The notes: generated by a model from the letters alone, not told the origin. Shown: positions 35,244-44,295, counted from the first letter of the stretch. The stretch is 64,000 nt of DNA from Paenibacillus mesophilus (GCF_005938385.1 NZ_VCRA01000011.1:1-64000); one strand, 5' to 3'. A program made the numbers and translations.

Positions 35244-36578
35244 ATGATGATGAACTCCACGCTCGGCCAGACGCTAACCCAGCAGCAACACTTGTCGCCG
35301 CAGCTGCAGCAGTCGATTCACATTTTGCAAATATCCGCGGCGGAGCTGGCCGATTATTTGCAGGAGCAGTCGATGGGCAACCCGCTTCTCTCCGTCACCT
35401 GGCAGTCGCCTGGAGAGCGGAAGCGCAAGTCGGCTGCCGGCATGCGGCCGGACATCGGCGACGACGTTCTGAGCCGGGTCCGCAGCACGGCGGATACACT
35501 CGAATCGGAGCTGCTCGGGCAGCTGCGGATTAGCGGAATCGACGGGCGGCATTTGCGGATCGCGCGGTATTTGGCCGGCAATGTGGACGAAAGTGGGTAT
35601 GTGGCCGTCGGATTGGAAGAAACGGCCGCCATTCTCGGGGAACCGCTCGAGGAAATAGAAGAGGCGCTGCGTCAGCTGCAGTCGCTGGAACCGGCGGGGA
35701 TCGGAGCCAGAGATCTCCGGGAATGCTTGCTGCTGCAAATAGCGGCAGACTCCGACGCGAACGTATGGGCGTCGGCCGTCGTAAGCGAATGCTTGGCGGA
35801 TGTCGCCGGCGGCAGGCTGAAGAAGATCGCCGGGAAGCTCGGCATTACCGGAGAGCAGGTGAATCAGGCGATCGATTATATTCGCGGCTTGGACCCGAGA
35901 CCCGGGCGAAGGTTCGGCATTTCGACCGGCACATACATTCAGCCCGATGCTTACATCCGCAAAATCAATGGAGATTACACCATCGTGCTGAACGAATCGC
36001 TGCTTCCGAAAATGTCGATCAACCCATACTATGAGAATCTGCTCCATGATAACGATTGCAAAGAAGCGAAACCGTTTCTGAGCGGTTCCATGCAGTCCGC
36101 CAAATGGCTCATCCGCAGCGTCGAGCAGCGGAATGCGACGTTGTACCGCGTATTGGAAACGATTGTCGAGAAACAGGTCGATTTTCTGGAGCAGGGTGTT
36201 CAGCATTTGAAACCGATGAATCTGAAAGCGATTGCGGATCGTCTGGACGTGCACGAATCTACGGTCAGCCGTGCCGTCCGGGATAAATATGTACAAACGC
36301 CGCAAGGACTGTTCGAGTTGAAATATTTTTTCACGACCGGATTGCCGACTGCTGGCGGAGACAGCACATCCGCGGAGACGATCAAGGCTAAGATCAGACT
36401 GTATATCGACGGCGAAGACAAAAGAAGTCCGCTCTCCGACCAGCAAATGGCCGATATGCTCGCCGCCGAAGGCATCCGCATATCCCGCAGGACGGTAATG
36501 AAATACCGCGAGGAGATGCAGCTGCTGTCGTCCCGTTTAAGGATGGCCGGCACAGCAGCAGCCGGCGGACGGCCATAA
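35244..36578 (+). CDS. rpoN: RNA polymerase sigma-54 factor (SigL)
   Basis: The 444-residue protein has the glutamine-rich region I (TLTQQQHLSPQLQQSIHILQ), the core-binding region, the helix-turn-helix (DRLDVHESTVSRAVRDKYVQ) and the C-terminal RpoN box RRTVMKYREE (415-424), which matches the family ARRTVAKYRE closely. Three consecutive ATG codons occur at 35244-35252; I take the first. Sigma-54 needs an enhancer-binding activator, and none is encoded in the window. The gene is convergent with alr, with two palindromic repeats between them. Confidence 0.93.
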   Translation: MMMNSTLGQTLTQQQHLSPQLQQSIHILQISAAELADYLQEQSMGNPLLSVTWQSPGERKRKSAAGMRPDIGDDVLSRVRSTADTLESELLGQLRISGIDGRHLRIARYLAGNVDESGYVAVGLEETAAILGEPLEEIEEALRQLQSLEPAGIGARDLRECLLLQIAADSDANVWASAVVSECLADVAGGRLKKIAGKLGITGEQVNQAIDYIRGLDPRPGRRFGISTGTYIQPDAYIRKINGDYTIVLNESLLPKMSINPYYENLLHDNDCKEAKPFLSGSMQSAKWLIRSVEQRNATLYRVLETIVEKQVDFLEQGVQHLKPMNLKAIADRLDVHESTVSRAVRDKYVQTPQGLFELKYFFTTGLPTAGGDSTSAETIKAKIRLYIDGEDKRSPLSDQQMADMLAAEGIRISRRTVMKYREEMQLLSSRLRMAGTAAAGGRP

Positions 36579-36647
36579 GGTACAAATGAACACTACCGGG
36601 GTGGATATAACGGCAGCGAGTCGAAATAGTGTTCAAATGTACCTTAA
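36577..36647. repeat. Imperfect palindromic repeat, copy 1
   Basis: Outer arms AAGGTACAAATGAACACTA (36577-36595) and TAGTGTTCAAATGTACCTT (36627-36645) are inverted copies with one internal difference. The centre is about 31 bases. The same unit occurs again about 50 bases downstream. It lies between convergent genes, as REP- or MITE-like elements often do. Confidence 0.7.
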
Positions 36648-36699
36648 GTGCTCGGTTGATGTGCGATTTGACCGAGTACCGGAGTACATGGATAAGCAT

Positions 36700-36768
36700 A
36701 AGGTATAAATGAACATTAACGGAGTAGAATACCGCCAGCGAGCCTAAATAGCGTTCAAATGTACCTAA
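36700..36768. repeat. Imperfect palindromic repeat, copy 2
   Basis: AAGGTATAAATGAACATTA (36700-36718) and TAGCGTTCAAATGTACCT (36749-36766) flank a centre that also resembles copy 1 (CCAGCGAGCCTAAA against GCAGCGAGTCGAAA). Same orientation and length, about 80 percent alike. It overlaps the end of the alr gene region. Confidence 0.7.
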
Positions 36769-36770
36769 AG

Positions 36771-37943
36771 CTAGTGCACCCGCAGGCCTCCGACATACAC
36801 CCGCGGCACCCGGCTCCCGATCGAGCAGACGACTTCATAATGGATCGTGCCCATCAGCGCGGCTGCTTCACCGGCGGAGATGCCTCCGTCTCCACCTTCT
36901 CCGAACATTTCGACCTCGTCGCCGATTCGCACTCCCGAAACCTCCGTGACGTCCAGCATCGTTTGATCCATGCACACCCTTCCCGCGAATGGAACGCGAT
37001 GTCCGTTTACGAGAGCCGCTCCTTTGTTGGACAGCCGTCTGGATAACCCGTCCGCATAGCCGATCGGAACGGTGGCGATAAGGGTATCCCGATCGGGAAC
37101 GAACGTGCAGCCGTAGCCGACGGGCTGGCCTGCGGGCGTAAGCTTCAAGTCCGAGACGGTCGTCATGAGGCGCATGGCGGGCCGGAGCGGATAGGAAGGC
37201 AGCCGGGTATGTTCCGAAGGATACAATCCGTACAAGGCGATGCCTACGCGAACCATATCCAGATGCATGGACGGGTAACGGATCGCTGCCGCGCTGTTGC
37301 AGCAATGCTTCAGCGGCACTTGTATCCCGTCTTCCGCAAGTGTGGAGACAACCGATTGGAACGCGCCGAACTGCCGCATCGTATATACCGGATCCTCCCC
37401 GTCGGCGTCGGCGAAATGGGTGAAAACACCCTCCAGCTCGATGTAACGGGCTTGCATCGCCTTCCGGGCCAGCGCAAGTACGGCTTGCGGGTCCGATAGG
37501 CCGATCCGGTTCATTCCCGTATCAACTTTGAGGTGAACCCGGGCTCGTTTATGCAAAGCTTCCGTCCAGCGTATCACCTCATCCAATACTTCATCGGAGA
37601 ACACGGTCAAGCCGATCTCGTGCTCTACAGCCGCCCGGACGGAGCCGGGAGGCGTATACCCGAGCACCAGCACCGGGTGACCGATCGATGCCGCTCTCAA
37701 TTGGAGCGCTTCGTCCAGGAAGGCGACGCCCAATATGTCGGCACCCGCCGTAATGGCGGCACGGGCGACTTTCACGGCTCCATGGCCGTATCCGTTCGCT
37801 TTGACGACCGCCATTAATGCCGTGCTCCTTGGTATGTTTTCTTTAAACCGTTTCGTATTATGTGCAATCGCTTCCAGACTGATTTCCGCCCAAGTGTGGC
37901 GGTACCCGATCGGCGGCCGTTCGCCGGTAATGGATGGCGTCAT
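36771..37943 (-). CDS. alr: Alanine racemase
   Basis: The 390-residue PLP enzyme converts L- to D-alanine for peptidoglycan. MAVVKANGYGHGA carries the PLP-binding lysine. VDTGMNRIGL, the catalytic-tyrosine block VGYGCTFVPDR, CMDQTMLDVT and the C-terminal HYEVVCSIGSRVPRVYV are all present. ATG 37943 follows GGGAG. It is monocistronic and leftward. Confidence 0.93.
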   Translation of the reverse strand: MTPSITGERPPIGYRHTWAEISLEAIAHNTKRFKENIPRSTALMAVVKANGYGHGAVKVARAAITAGADILGVAFLDEALQLRAASIGHPVLVLGYTPPGSVRAAVEHEIGLTVFSDEVLDEVIRWTEALHKRARVHLKVDTGMNRIGLSDPQAVLALARKAMQARYIELEGVFTHFADADGEDPVYTMRQFGAFQSVVSTLAEDGIQVPLKHCCNSAAAIRYPSMHLDMVRVGIALYGLYPSEHTRLPSYPLRPAMRLMTTVSDLKLTPAGQPVGYGCTFVPDRDTLIATVPIGYADGLSRRLSNKGAALVNGHRVPFAGRVCMDQTMLDVTEVSGVRIGDEVEMFGEGGDGGISAGEAAALMGTIHYEVVCSIGSRVPRVYVGGLRVH

Positions 37944-38480
37944 CGTATTCTCCCGCGTAGTGGATTTTCATATAGGGTAAGTATAGTTCCCGCCGACGGG
38001 GGTGTCTTCGTTAAGGCTAACAAATTAGCACGTCCGGGTTTGTCGGTCATCACAACAAGCGTATGCCGAACAGCGCGCTGCACATTTCGCGGACCGCTTT
38101 TTCTATATTGTCCCATGTCCTATTTATACCTATTCCGCATCTTATTTCTGTTGTCTACAATATGTCTATAATCGGTATACCGATTGTATATTATGGAAAG
38201 TCCATTTATAATTGGGCTTAAGCATACTATGTAAGCGGATGCAAAAACTTGTACCGTATCGGCGAAGCATACGTTGTTTCGGTGGATATTTACGCCAACT
38301 CCGATATGAAAGTTCGGAATTTTCCTGTTATCCACTTTAGTATAACGCGGAAAAGGAATGCGACTTGTTGGGAGGTGATGCGTGTCGGGGTTTGTGCTTA
38401 AGAGTAGTGGAAAGCTGAAAGGTGAACGTATCGCAGGGGGCACTGATTCGCAGAAGCAGCCTCAACGTCCGCATTATTTA
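37944..38480. other. Long intergenic region upstream of a lipoprotein gene
   Basis: No credible gene is seen. A reverse-strand frame at 38120-38443 has no ribosome-binding site and no recognisable content. The centre is AT-rich and holds a perfect 16-bp palindrome, AATCGGTATACCGATT (38170-38185), overlapping a TATAAT-like sequence at 38167-38172. If transcription of the rightward lipoprotein gene starts there, it has an untranslated leader of about 350 bases. Confidence 0.4.
38170..38185. promoter_or_regulatory. Perfect 16-bp palindrome, candidate operator
   Basis: AATCGGTATACCGATT is its own reverse complement. It sits next to promoter-like AT-rich sequence between alr and the lipoprotein gene. 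No regulator gene lies beside it, so the binding protein is unknown. Confidence 0.45.
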
Positions 38481-38494
38481 TGAAAGCGCTAACA
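38481..38494 (+). promoter_or_regulatory. CcpA cre site
   Basis: TGAAAGCGCTAACA fits the cre consensus TGWAANCGNTNWCA at every position. It lies 55 bases upstream of the lipoprotein start codon, so CcpA with HPr-Ser-P would be expected to repress transcription in the presence of preferred sugars. Confidence 0.7.
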
Positions 38495-38548
38495 ATATCA
38501 TGCAGCGGTCGCGCGGGAGTATGAACGGACCATAAGGGAGGATTACGG

Positions 38549-39868
38549 ATGTCGGTAATTTCACGCAATGTCAAGGTGACAACAATGCTGCTGGTGTCAG
38601 CGGGGATAGCGGCCGGATGCGGCGGTAACGGCGGGGAGAAGGCAGCTGCCGTAGTGGAAAAGAAAGAGCCTTTCGAGATGTCCCTCTATGCGGCGGGTGT
38701 AAGCGTCAAGGAATTTGACGACAGGTTCAGAAAGACGCTGGAGGCGAAGTTTCCTCACATTACGTTCAAATACCGGACGAACCAGCCGGGCGCTACGATT
38801 ACGGAGTTTGTGGCTCAGGGGGATATTCCGGATTTGATCAGAACCGATATCCCGACGCTGAAGACGCTTTACACCGATTTGGGAATCGCTTACGACTTGC
38901 GTGATATGGTCAAAAAGTATAAGTATGACTTGACCCGGTTCAATCCCGTATTTACACAGGAAATTATCGATGTTATGGGTACGGGTGTCATGTATGGCCT
39001 TCCCGTCCCTCCCTACTTCCCGCAGGTCATGTATTACAATAAAGATTTGTTCGACAAGTTCGGGGTCGCGTATCCGAAGGACGGCATGACGCTGGACGAA
39101 ACGTATGAGCTCGCCAAGAAAATGAGCAGAGCGGACGGCGGCACGGTGTATCGCGGATTCAGTGCCAACACGATGGCGTTTTTGCGCGACAACCCGTTCT
39201 CGCATCCGATTCTGGACCCGAAGACGGATGCTCTGGCCGATCAGGAAAGATGGAAGAGCTTGTTCACGACGCTGAAACGGTTCTACGATATTCCGAACAA
39301 TGCGATCGGCAAGACGGTGGCCGAAGAGAACAATGCGTTCGCCAAAGGCAATGTGGCGATGCAGATCAACCAGCACAGCGTTTATCTCATTATCCCTCCG
39401 GAAGTCAACTGGGACCTTGTCTCTGCGCCGCTTATAGCGGGAGCGCCGAAGATGATGGGACAGCGGGGACCGGCATACTGGTCCATTACGAACCAGAGCA
39501 AGCATAAGGACGAAGCGTTCCAGGTCATTATGGAGATGCTGTCCGACGAAATCCAGATGCAGGATTCCAAGAACGGCATTCCGACGACGCTGGCGAGCAG
39601 AGAGATAATGGCCGCCCTGGGTAAAGATCACCCGGTTTACAGCAAGAAAAACATGAAGTCGCTTACATTGTACCCGCCGATTGCGGCAACGCCGAAGCGC
39701 CAGTCCGGACTCGTGGACGTCGCCCTCGGCACGCAGCAAAATACGATGTCGGGTCAATTCCAGAAGTTCGCCATGAACCAGATGGACCTCAACAGCGTCA
39801 TAAGAGAGGCTGACGAGCTGATCAAGAAAGAGGTTCAGAAGGAAAAGGAGAAAAAGGGCGTTAAATAA
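38549..39868 (+). CDS. Extracellular solute-binding lipoprotein under cre control
   Basis: The 439-residue lipoprotein has lipobox IAAGC and reads as a family 1 solute-binding protein. It has YYNKDLFDKFGVAYPKDGM and a C-terminal MDLNSVIREADELIKK in place of the GKDVNTALREA block. ATG 38549 follows GGAGG. No permease genes are adjacent. A perfect cre site upstream implies that its ligand is a less-preferred carbohydrate. A strong terminator follows. Confidence 0.85.
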   Translation: MSVISRNVKVTTMLLVSAGIAAGCGGNGGEKAAAVVEKKEPFEMSLYAAGVSVKEFDDRFRKTLEAKFPHITFKYRTNQPGATITEFVAQGDIPDLIRTDIPTLKTLYTDLGIAYDLRDMVKKYKYDLTRFNPVFTQEIIDVMGTGVMYGLPVPPYFPQVMYYNKDLFDKFGVAYPKDGMTLDETYELAKKMSRADGGTVYRGFSANTMAFLRDNPFSHPILDPKTDALADQERWKSLFTTLKRFYDIPNNAIGKTVAEENNAFAKGNVAMQINQHSVYLIIPPEVNWDLVSAPLIAGAPKMMGQRGPAYWSITNQSKHKDEAFQVIMEMLSDEIQMQDSKNGIPTTLASREIMAALGKDHPVYSKKNMKSLTLYPPIAATPKRQSGLVDVALGTQQNTMSGQFQKFAMNQMDLNSVIREADELIKKEVQKEKEKKGVK

Positions 39869-39903
39869 AACCGGGTGCCTACTGCAAGGCATGGGTATAG
39901 GAG

Positions 39904-39947
39904 TCGGGGAGGAAGGACCGTTGACCGGTCGCCCTCCCCGATTTTTT
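39904..39947 (+). terminator. Terminator after the lipoprotein gene
   Basis: TCGGGGAGG (39904-39912) pairs with CCTCCCCGA (39933-39941), followed by six T residues. Confidence 0.88.
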
Positions 39948-40052
39948 GTCCGAAGCGAAAGGGAGGCCTTGCTTGTTGAGATATGGGCTGAGGTGGCATA
40001 TCATATAGAGGATAGGTAACCGATACTGCATAGTTACAAGGAGGAACGGTTA

Positions 40053-41135
40053 GTGGAACTGCGCCCTTACCGGCAATCGGATCACGAGCAAGTGGTAAGT
40101 CTGCATGAGCTTTCGCCCCGGGATGCGGGTGATCATCAAGGAGCTGGACAGCCGGACGATGATCTGCGCGATATCGCAGCGGCCTATACCGCCGACGGCG
40201 GCGAATTTTGGGTCGGCGAGATCGACGGCAGGATCGCGGCAACCGGCGCTTTCCGCCAAACGCCAAGCGAGACGGCGGAAATTACGCGGCTGCGCGTTGC
40301 TCCGGAATATCGAGGCCGAGGCTATGGCGGGCTCATGCTGGACAAGCTGGAGGAGCGGGCGAAGGAGCTCGGATACGAGCTGCTCCATCTGGAGTCGCCC
40401 GAAGGAGAAGAAGCCGCCCGGAAGCTGTTCGATCGTGCGGGGTATTCGATGCATGAGAGAAGAGTGGTTGACGGGGATGTTCGCCTGATGTATTTGAAAT
40501 GGCTCGCTCCTCCGGAGGCCGCGAAAGAGATGACTCCCGAAGAGGAGGCGGCGTTTTATGCCGATTGGGACGTCTCGCAGGAAGTAACGGAATATGCGAA
40601 GAAGCTGCTGCGGGAAGGGGCGACGCCGGAGCAGGCGATGGAGCGGGTGCTCGCATCGGAGCTTTACGCCGTTTGGTGCGGAAAGAAACGTTGCTTCGCC
40701 GTGGGGTACGACTCACTGGAATTGTATGAGGATTTGCACAGCTCGGTTAGGTCGGATCAATATATCGGGTCTATCGAGGAAAAAGCGGCCGCCCACTTCG
40801 ACGCGGCAGCGGCAACTACGTCTGAACCGGCCCCGGTCTCGGATGCGCCGGAAGAGTCGGACGAGCCCGTATTCGCGGAAATGGGAATGCGCATAAAGCC
40901 GTCCCGGCTGGCGGTAGAGATGGCGGCGTTTTCCCGTGCGGTCGGGTTGAGCCGTCCGATTCGATACATCCATTTCCTCGCCTTATTCTCGGGAGCGACA
41001 ATTGTAGGGATGGAGCAGGAAGAGCTGGACCGTTTGGTGGCGAATAAAGATTTGGCCGTGGAGCTGGCCCAAGCTTTTGCCGATTTGTACGGGGATGATA
41101 CGGCTGGAGAGTCTGTGGAGCGGGTTCAGGGATAG
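40053..41135 (+). CDS. GNAT acetyltransferase with unknown C-terminal domain
   Basis: The 360-residue protein has a GNAT domain in the first 150 residues, with the acetyl-CoA-binding motif ITRLRVAPEYRGRGYGGLML and a final strand near HERRVVDGDVRLMYLKW. The remaining 210 residues are acidic and not recognised; they include a proline/glutamate/alanine-rich linker (about 250-275). GTG 40053 follows AAGGAGG. The acceptor is unknown. It is convergent with serS. Confidence 0.8.
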   Translation: MELRPYRQSDHEQVVSLHELSPRDAGDHQGAGQPDDDLRDIAAAYTADGGEFWVGEIDGRIAATGAFRQTPSETAEITRLRVAPEYRGRGYGGLMLDKLEERAKELGYELLHLESPEGEEAARKLFDRAGYSMHERRVVDGDVRLMYLKWLAPPEAAKEMTPEEEAAFYADWDVSQEVTEYAKKLLREGATPEQAMERVLASELYAVWCGKKRCFAVGYDSLELYEDLHSSVRSDQYIGSIEEKAAAHFDAAAATTSEPAPVSDAPEESDEPVFAEMGMRIKPSRLAVEMAAFSRAVGLSRPIRYIHFLALFSGATIVGMEQEELDRLVANKDLAVELAQAFADLYGDDTAGESVERVQG

Positions 41136-41145
41136 CCGCGCCACG

Positions 41146-41202
41146 GGAGCCGGCTATCGCGTCGGACGCTATGCGTATAGCGCTCCGGCGGCTGCCGGCT
41201 CC
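41146..41202. terminator. Hairpin between convergent genes
   Basis: GGAGCCGGC (41146-41154) pairs with GCCGGCTCC (41194-41202). The T-run is missing, so its use as a terminator is uncertain. Confidence 0.35.
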
Positions 41203-41229
41203 ATCAGGCGTCTCACAAAGCTTCAAAGA

Positions 41230-42513
41230 TTAGGGGCGATGCCGGATTTCCTCCATCCCGTACATGTACGGCCGCAAGGCGGGCGGGATATAGACCGAGC
41301 CGTCCTCCCGCTGATGGTTCTCGAGCAGCGGGATGAGGATGCGCGGCGAGGCGACCGCCGTATTGTTGAGCGTATGACAGTATTGCAGCTTGCCTTCCGT
41401 ATCGCGATACCGGATGTTGGCGCGTCGAGCCTGGAAATCATGCAGGTTCGACGACGAGTGCGTCTCGCCGTAGCCGTTCCGGCTCGGCATCCACGTCTCG
41501 ATGTCGTATTGCTTGTAGTTTTTTTGCCCCATATCCCCGGTACAGACGGCTACGATCCGATACGGCAGCTCAAGCAAAGCAAGCAGCTCCTCGGCGTTGG
41601 CCGTAATGTGCCGGAGCATCCGCTCCGACTCGTCCGCCTCTCCGCGGCACAATACGACCTGCTCCACCTTCGCAAACTGGTGTACCCGGTACAGCCCGCG
41701 CACATCGCGGCCGGCCGAGCCGATCTCGCGGCGGAAGCAGCTCGAGACGGCCGCGAGCCGGATCGGCTGCGACACGTCGACGACTTCGTCGGCATAATAC
41801 GAGACAAGCGACGCTTCCGACGTACCGACGAGCCATTTGCCGTCGCCCGGCAGCTCATAGGTCTGTTCCCGGCCTCCGGGGAAAAATCCCGCTCCTGTCA
41901 AAGTGTCTTCGCGCACAAGCAGCGGCACGTCCATGGGCGTAAAGCCTTTCTTCACAAGCAGATCGAGAGCCAACTGCTGGACAGCCCGATGCAGATGCAG
42001 TCCGGCTCCGAGTAAATAGTAATTTCGGCTGCCGGCCGCCTTCACGCCGCGTGCGATGTCGATCAGGCCGAGCGACTCTCCCAGGGCGACATGGTCAAGC
42101 GGCTCGAAGCCGAACGCGGTGGGCGTCCCGACGCGCTCGATCTCCACATTGTCGGCGTCCGAGGCGCCGATCGGCGTATCCGGCGAAACGACATTCGGCA
42201 CGAGCAGCATCAGCTCCTTGCAGCGGTCATCCAGCGTCTGAAGCCGCGGCTCCACCGCCGCAAGCGACTCGCCGATCTCCTTCGCCCGCGCTTTGAGCCG
42301 TTCGGCTTCTTCCCGCTCCCCGGCGCGCATGTGCCGTGAAACCTGCTCCGACAGCCGGTTCCGTTCCTGCCTCAATCGTTCGACATCCGCCAGCGTCCGC
42401 TTCCGTTCGTCGTCCGTGCGCAGCAGCTCGCCGATCGGCACGGTCAATCCTTTCCGCTCCGCCGTCTCCTGCAGCAGTCGTTCATTTTCCCTAATAAATC
42501 GGATGTCCAGCAT
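41230..42513 (-). CDS. serS: Seryl-tRNA synthetase
   Basis: The 427-residue class II synthetase charges tRNA-Ser. The N-terminal coiled-coil arm (about 25-105) precedes the catalytic core. Motif 2 is VSSCFRREIGSAGRDVRGLYR, with KVEQVVLC following, and motif 3 is NTAVASPRILIPLLENHQ. ATG 42513 has AAAGGA about 11 bases upstream; the frame extends further upstream but that part is the T-box leader. Expression is controlled by the T-box riboswitch and a strong promoter upstream. Confidence 0.94.
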   Translation of the reverse strand: MLDIRFIRENERLLQETAERKGLTVPIGELLRTDDERKRTLADVERLRQERNRLSEQVSRHMRAGEREEAERLKARAKEIGESLAAVEPRLQTLDDRCKELMLLVPNVVSPDTPIGASDADNVEIERVGTPTAFGFEPLDHVALGESLGLIDIARGVKAAGSRNYYLLGAGLHLHRAVQQLALDLLVKKGFTPMDVPLLVREDTLTGAGFFPGGREQTYELPGDGKWLVGTSEASLVSYYADEVVDVSQPIRLAAVSSCFRREIGSAGRDVRGLYRVHQFAKVEQVVLCRGEADESERMLRHITANAEELLALLELPYRIVAVCTGDMGQKNYKQYDIETWMPSRNGYGETHSSSNLHDFQARRANIRYRDTEGKLQYCHTLNNTAVASPRILIPLLENHQREDGSVYIPPALRPYMYGMEEIRHRP

Positions 42514-42542
42514 TCGGGTCCACGTCCTTTTCTCGTAAAATG

Positions 42543-42803
42543 ACAAAAAGCGCCCTTCGTCGTTTGGGACGAGGAGCGCTTGGACCCGCGGTGCCACCCA
42601 ATTTGGCCGGTTATCCGGCCCGCTTGGTTCCGCGGTAACGGGGCGGTTCCCGGTAAGCTTAGAGGACGCTTGCATCGCAACGCAGGCCGAAGCCGAACGA
42701 ACGTATACGAAAGACCGCTCATGGAGACGATCAACGCGAAGTCCCGGTCGCAAACGCCTCGGAGTTGGATTCTCGTCATCGGCATAATGCGCATGTTTAA
42801 TTG
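42543..42803 (-). ncRNA. T-box riboswitch of serS
   Basis: The reverse strand has the T-box core GGGTGGCACCGCG (42587-42599), which pairs with the uncharged tRNA 3' end. The terminator AGCGCTCCTCGTC / GACGAAGGGCGCT with T-tail (42543-42580) follows. The upstream 200 bases would form stem I. A candidate serine specifier, TCC followed by A, occurs around 42718-42722, but I did not fold the RNA. Uncharged tRNA-Ser would favour read-through into serS. Confidence 0.88.
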
Positions 42804-42809
42804 TGCAGT

Positions 42810-42838
42810 AGTATACCGCACCCGGCGCGTTCTGTCAA
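42810..42838 (-). promoter_or_regulatory. serS promoter
   Basis: On the reverse strand TTGACA (42833-42838) and TATACT (42810-42815) are separated by exactly 17 bases, giving a near-consensus vegetative promoter with a start at about 42803. Confidence 0.85.
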
Positions 42839-43074
42839 ACGGGAGACGGCACACGCGGCCCACGAGTCGTGAAACCTGCCGCACGTTCCGAGCGTATATA
42901 TATCGGCCCGATAATCGGCGGGCGGTGTGACGAAAATCGCTTGCGGAACCGCTGAAAGCGGGGCATAATGAGGTAAAACTGGTCCCCCGAAAGCGAAGAT
43001 AAGATTCGCGGCGTAATCCGAGTACTTTTGGGGGAGCCCCCTGATGTCATCATAGGAAAGAGGTGCAACGCCCC

Positions 43075-44019
43075 ATGAAATCGATAACGGTTCAAGACTT
43101 GGTCAATCGCTTCCATCTGGAAATCCTTGCCGGCCATACACAGTTGCACCGGACAATAGACAAATCCCGGGTTCACCGGCCGGGGCTCGAATTCGTCGGC
43201 TATTTCGATTTTTTCCCGCAGCAGCGTGTTCAGGTGCTCGGACGTAAGGAAATCACGTATTTGCATAAGCAAACCGAGGAGGAGCGCGATTCCAGAATCG
43301 GACATGTCGTACAATACCACCCGCCGTGCTTCGTGGTGACGTGGAATCAGGAGACGGAGGGGCTTCACTACCTGATCACGCATTGTGAGAGAGAAGGCAT
43401 CCCGCTGCTTCGTACGCCGGAATCGACGACGAAATGGATCGGCATGGTCGATGCGTTCCTGACGAAATCGATGGCGCCGGAAATCCAGGTGCACGGCGTA
43501 TGCGTCAACGTGGCGGGGATCGGCATTTTGCTGCGCGGCAAGTCCGGCATAGGCAAGAGTGAAACGGCGTTGTCGCTGATCCGGCGCGGTCACCGGCTCG
43601 TCGCGGACGATGCCGTCGTTCTGAAGAAGTTGGGCCCGGAAACGATTCTCGGCACCCACGACGGCAAAACGAAGGAGTTCCTCGCGCTTCGCAGCGTCGG
43701 ACTTATCAATGTGGCCCGCATTTACGGCCGGGGCGCATTTCAGGACGAGACCCGCATCGTGCTCGACATCGAGCTGACGCAGTGGAAAGAGAACGAGCTG
43801 TACAACGCGCTCGACGTGGAGCCGCAATTTACGACTTATATGGATGTGAAAATTCCTCATATTCAAATTTCGCTCCAGCCGGGACGCGATGTCGCCGGTC
43901 TGGTCGAAGCGGCGGCCAATAACTGGTCGCTCAGGCTGCAAGGCTACAGCGCAGCGGAGGAATTCATGCAGCGGATCGAAGCTTTTGCGCAGGCACAGCA
44001 ACAGCAGCAGAAGCATTGA
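43075..44019 (+). CDS. HPr kinase/phosphorylase paralogue
   Basis: The 314-residue protein has the HprK layout: N-terminal domain with RPGLEFVGYFDFFPQQRVQV, conserved His140, P-loop GKSGIGKS (155-162), LVADD, and the C-terminal region. HprK phosphorylates Ser46 of HPr for CcpA-dependent catabolite control. The C-terminal signature, usually EIRGLGIINV...FGAGAVR, here reads ALRSVGLINVARIYGRGAFQ, with the final Arg replaced by Gln. The usual partner lgt is absent. I therefore treat it as a paralogue that may differ in its kinase/phosphorylase balance. ATG 43075 follows AAAGAGGTG. Confidence 0.83.
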   Translation: MKSITVQDLVNRFHLEILAGHTQLHRTIDKSRVHRPGLEFVGYFDFFPQQRVQVLGRKEITYLHKQTEEERDSRIGHVVQYHPPCFVVTWNQETEGLHYLITHCEREGIPLLRTPESTTKWIGMVDAFLTKSMAPEIQVHGVCVNVAGIGILLRGKSGIGKSETALSLIRRGHRLVADDAVVLKKLGPETILGTHDGKTKEFLALRSVGLINVARIYGRGAFQDETRIVLDIELTQWKENELYNALDVEPQFTTYMDVKIPHIQISLQPGRDVAGLVEAAANNWSLRLQGYSAAEEFMQRIEAFAQAQQQQQKH

Positions 44020-44051
44020 CGATTGTTCGCATCCCCATACCGGCAGCCCTG

Positions 44052-44084
44052 ATCCCGTTCCGTAAGAACGGGATATTTTTTGTC
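44052..44084 (+). terminator. Terminator of the hprK-like gene
   Basis: ATCCCGTTC (44052-44060) pairs with GAACGGGAT (44066-44074), followed by a run of T. Confidence 0.88.
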
Positions 44085-44173
44085 TGGAGATGTAGACGTC
44101 CATTTTATTCCCGGATGTTCGAGCAGAAGCGGCAAAAGTCAATATTGTACAAAAGCAAACTTCAATCGTCGGC

Positions 44174-44187
44174 TGAAAGGGCTTTCA
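44174..44187 (+). promoter_or_regulatory. cre-like site
   Basis: TGAAAGGGCTTTCA differs by one base from the ideal palindromic cre TGAAAGCGCTTTCA (the central C is G). It lies 109 bases upstream of a solute-binding lipoprotein gene and close to the hprK-like gene. Confidence 0.5.
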
Positions 44188-44295
44188 TAACGAGCTTGTC
44201 CTGCGCCATCTTATGAATATCCTCTAAAGACTGGAGGACGAAAGACGTGTACTGTATGGGTGTAACGCTATTTCAACAATTGAAGGGGGATTGTG

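Noticed and set aside
38120..38443. 107-residue reverse-strand reading frame upstream of the cre-controlled lipoprotein gene
   Set aside because: No ribosome-binding site, no recognisable content, and it covers AT-rich promoter-like sequence.
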